DNA of 50,858 bases from an uncultured bacterium (GTDB lineage Bacteria; Bipolaricaulota; Bipolaricaulia; UBA7950; UBA9294), in assembly GCA_913009415.1 (NCBI GenBank), contig CAJVYM010000004.1, positions 1 through 50,858 on the forward strand, read 5' to 3'. The number at the start of each line of letters is the position of its first letter. Positions within the stretch are counted from its first letter, which is position 1. Position numbers and translations under genes: made by a program. Under the pieces are notes generated by a model that searched no databases, was not told the DNA's origin, and saw only the letters and a list, made by a program, of their open reading frames with translations. Shown one piece after another: positions 50,299 to 50,858 of this stretch.

Positions 50299-50858
50299 CT
50301 AGATCTTGCTCCAGTTCCGCCCCATCTCCACCTTCACTTCCAGCGGAACACGCAGGTCCATCACCCCTTCCATCTCTTTCTTGATCGTCTCGCCCGCTTT
50401 AGGTACGTCCTCCTCACGCGCCTCGAAGATGAGTTCGTCGTGGATCTGCAGGAGCATCTTCGCCTTTAGCTGCCCACCCTCGATGAGGCGATCCACTCTG
50501 AGCATGGCAAGCTTGATCAGATCGGCGGCGCTTCCCTGGATCGGCGTGTTGACCGCGTTTCGCTTGGCGAAGTTGCGCGCGGTGACATTCTTCTCCGCTA
50601 GCTGTGGAAGCATGCGGCGACGACCGAGGATCGTCTCGGCATAGCCTTTTTTTGTCGCCTCTTCGATCATCTTGTCCATGTATGCCTTTGCCTGCGGGTA
50701 GGCGGCGAAAAAGCGATCGATATAGGCGCGCGCCTCCTCGCGCGAGATCCCTAGTTCGCGCGCCAGTCCGAACGGGCTGATCCCATAGATGATCCCGAAG
50801 TTGATCCGCTTGGCCGCGCTGCGCAGCTTGTCGGTCACCTTGTCCTGGGGGACGGCGA
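50299..50858 (-). CDS. polA: DNA polymerase I, C-terminal part, cut by window edge
   Basis: About 186 residues of the polymerase domain, frame open to the window end. Visible parts: RINFGIIYGISPFGLAREL (motif B/O helix), TILGRRRMLPQL, RNFAKRNAVNTPIQGSAADL, and motif C LLQIHDELIFEA with catalytic HDE. It ends WSKI. It fills gaps in repair and removes primers. The internal GTG at 50838 is not the true start. Confidence 0.95.
   Translation of the reverse strand, partial: AVPQDKVTDKLRSAAKRINFGIIYGISPFGLARELGISREEARAYIDRFFAAYPQAKAYMDKMIEEATKKGYAETILGRRRMLPQLAEKNVTARNFAKRNAVNTPIQGSAADLIKLAMLRVDRLIEGGQLKAKMLLQIHDELIFEAREEDVPKAGETIKKEMEGVMDLRVPLEVKVEMGRNWSKI

Noticed and set aside
1-50858. tRNA, rRNA or CRISPR array
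   Set aside because: No cloverleaf-like tRNA sequence, rRNA segment or regularly spaced repeat was seen; the tandem tract at 44524-44583 has no spacers.

Overview
The window comes from a diderm, anaerobic, acetate- and glycerol-handling bacterium with roughly balanced to slightly GC-rich DNA. The clues are as follows. Two ABC substrate-binding proteins and a GlpQ-type phosphodiesterase have Sec signal peptides without lipobox cysteines. There is a beta-barrel-like protein ending in Phe. Electron carriers point to ferredoxin (a tungsten-type aldehyde ferredoxin oxidoreductase and a four-subunit 2-oxoacid:ferredoxin oxidoreductase). Central-metabolism genes (acs, accDA, fba, a GGDD-type phosphofructokinase) are mixed with ABC-fed glycerol catabolism. 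A deep-branching lineage such as Bipolaricaulota (Acetothermia) or a Thermotoga-like relative would fit, but no taxonomic marker is decisive.

Layout. 1-4.2 kb is an accessory island: an hsdM tail remnant, a Panacea-type antitoxin whose partner is frameshifted, a HigBA-like pair with an ImmA-type protease domain, a duplicated 140-bp hairpin element, and a degenerate group II intron 3' end. 4.2-12.2 kb is core metabolism: acetate uptake and activation (satP, acs), a lytic transglycosylase, a DUF502 membrane protein, accD-accA and fba-pfk. 12.2-13.0 kb holds an internally deleted copy of the ABC ATPase gene, itself interrupted by a 435-bp MITE-like element with inverted ends and a perfect 10-bp target duplication.

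13.0-35.9 kb is a large, almost entirely plus-strand catabolic region. It holds a DeoR repressor; two paralogous three-gene ABC importers without their own ATPase; two glycerophosphodiester phosphodiesterases; two HAD-IIA phosphatases; a block of glutamine-synthetase-like ligase, AOR, class I GATase and SDR; a DHH phosphoesterase; an Ldh2-type dehydrogenase; and glpK plus FAD/Fe-S glycerol-3-phosphate dehydrogenase partners ending in a DUF1667 protein. The single intact ATPase (ugpC-like) sits convergently at the far end and probably energises both importers. The genes read as a pathway: importers bring in glycerol-phosphate or glycerophosphodiester compounds, GDPDs split them, GlpK and GlpA-like enzymes feed glycerol to glycolysis. 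The ligase/AOR/GATase/SDR block is proposed to process the amino-alcohol head group through gamma-glutamylated intermediates, which would be the most novel system here.

37-45.6 kb is mostly minus-strand housekeeping: a PPDK-N-only protein, a Nudix hydrolase, korDABC, an S1 protein, rpmB, tsaB and ribF, then ruvB on plus. 45.6-50.3 kb is a second accessory patch: an IS3-family element abuts two truncated genes, a barrel-like protein missing its N-terminus and an unknown protein missing its C-terminus. There is no target duplication, which suggests an IS-associated deletion. The window ends inside polA.
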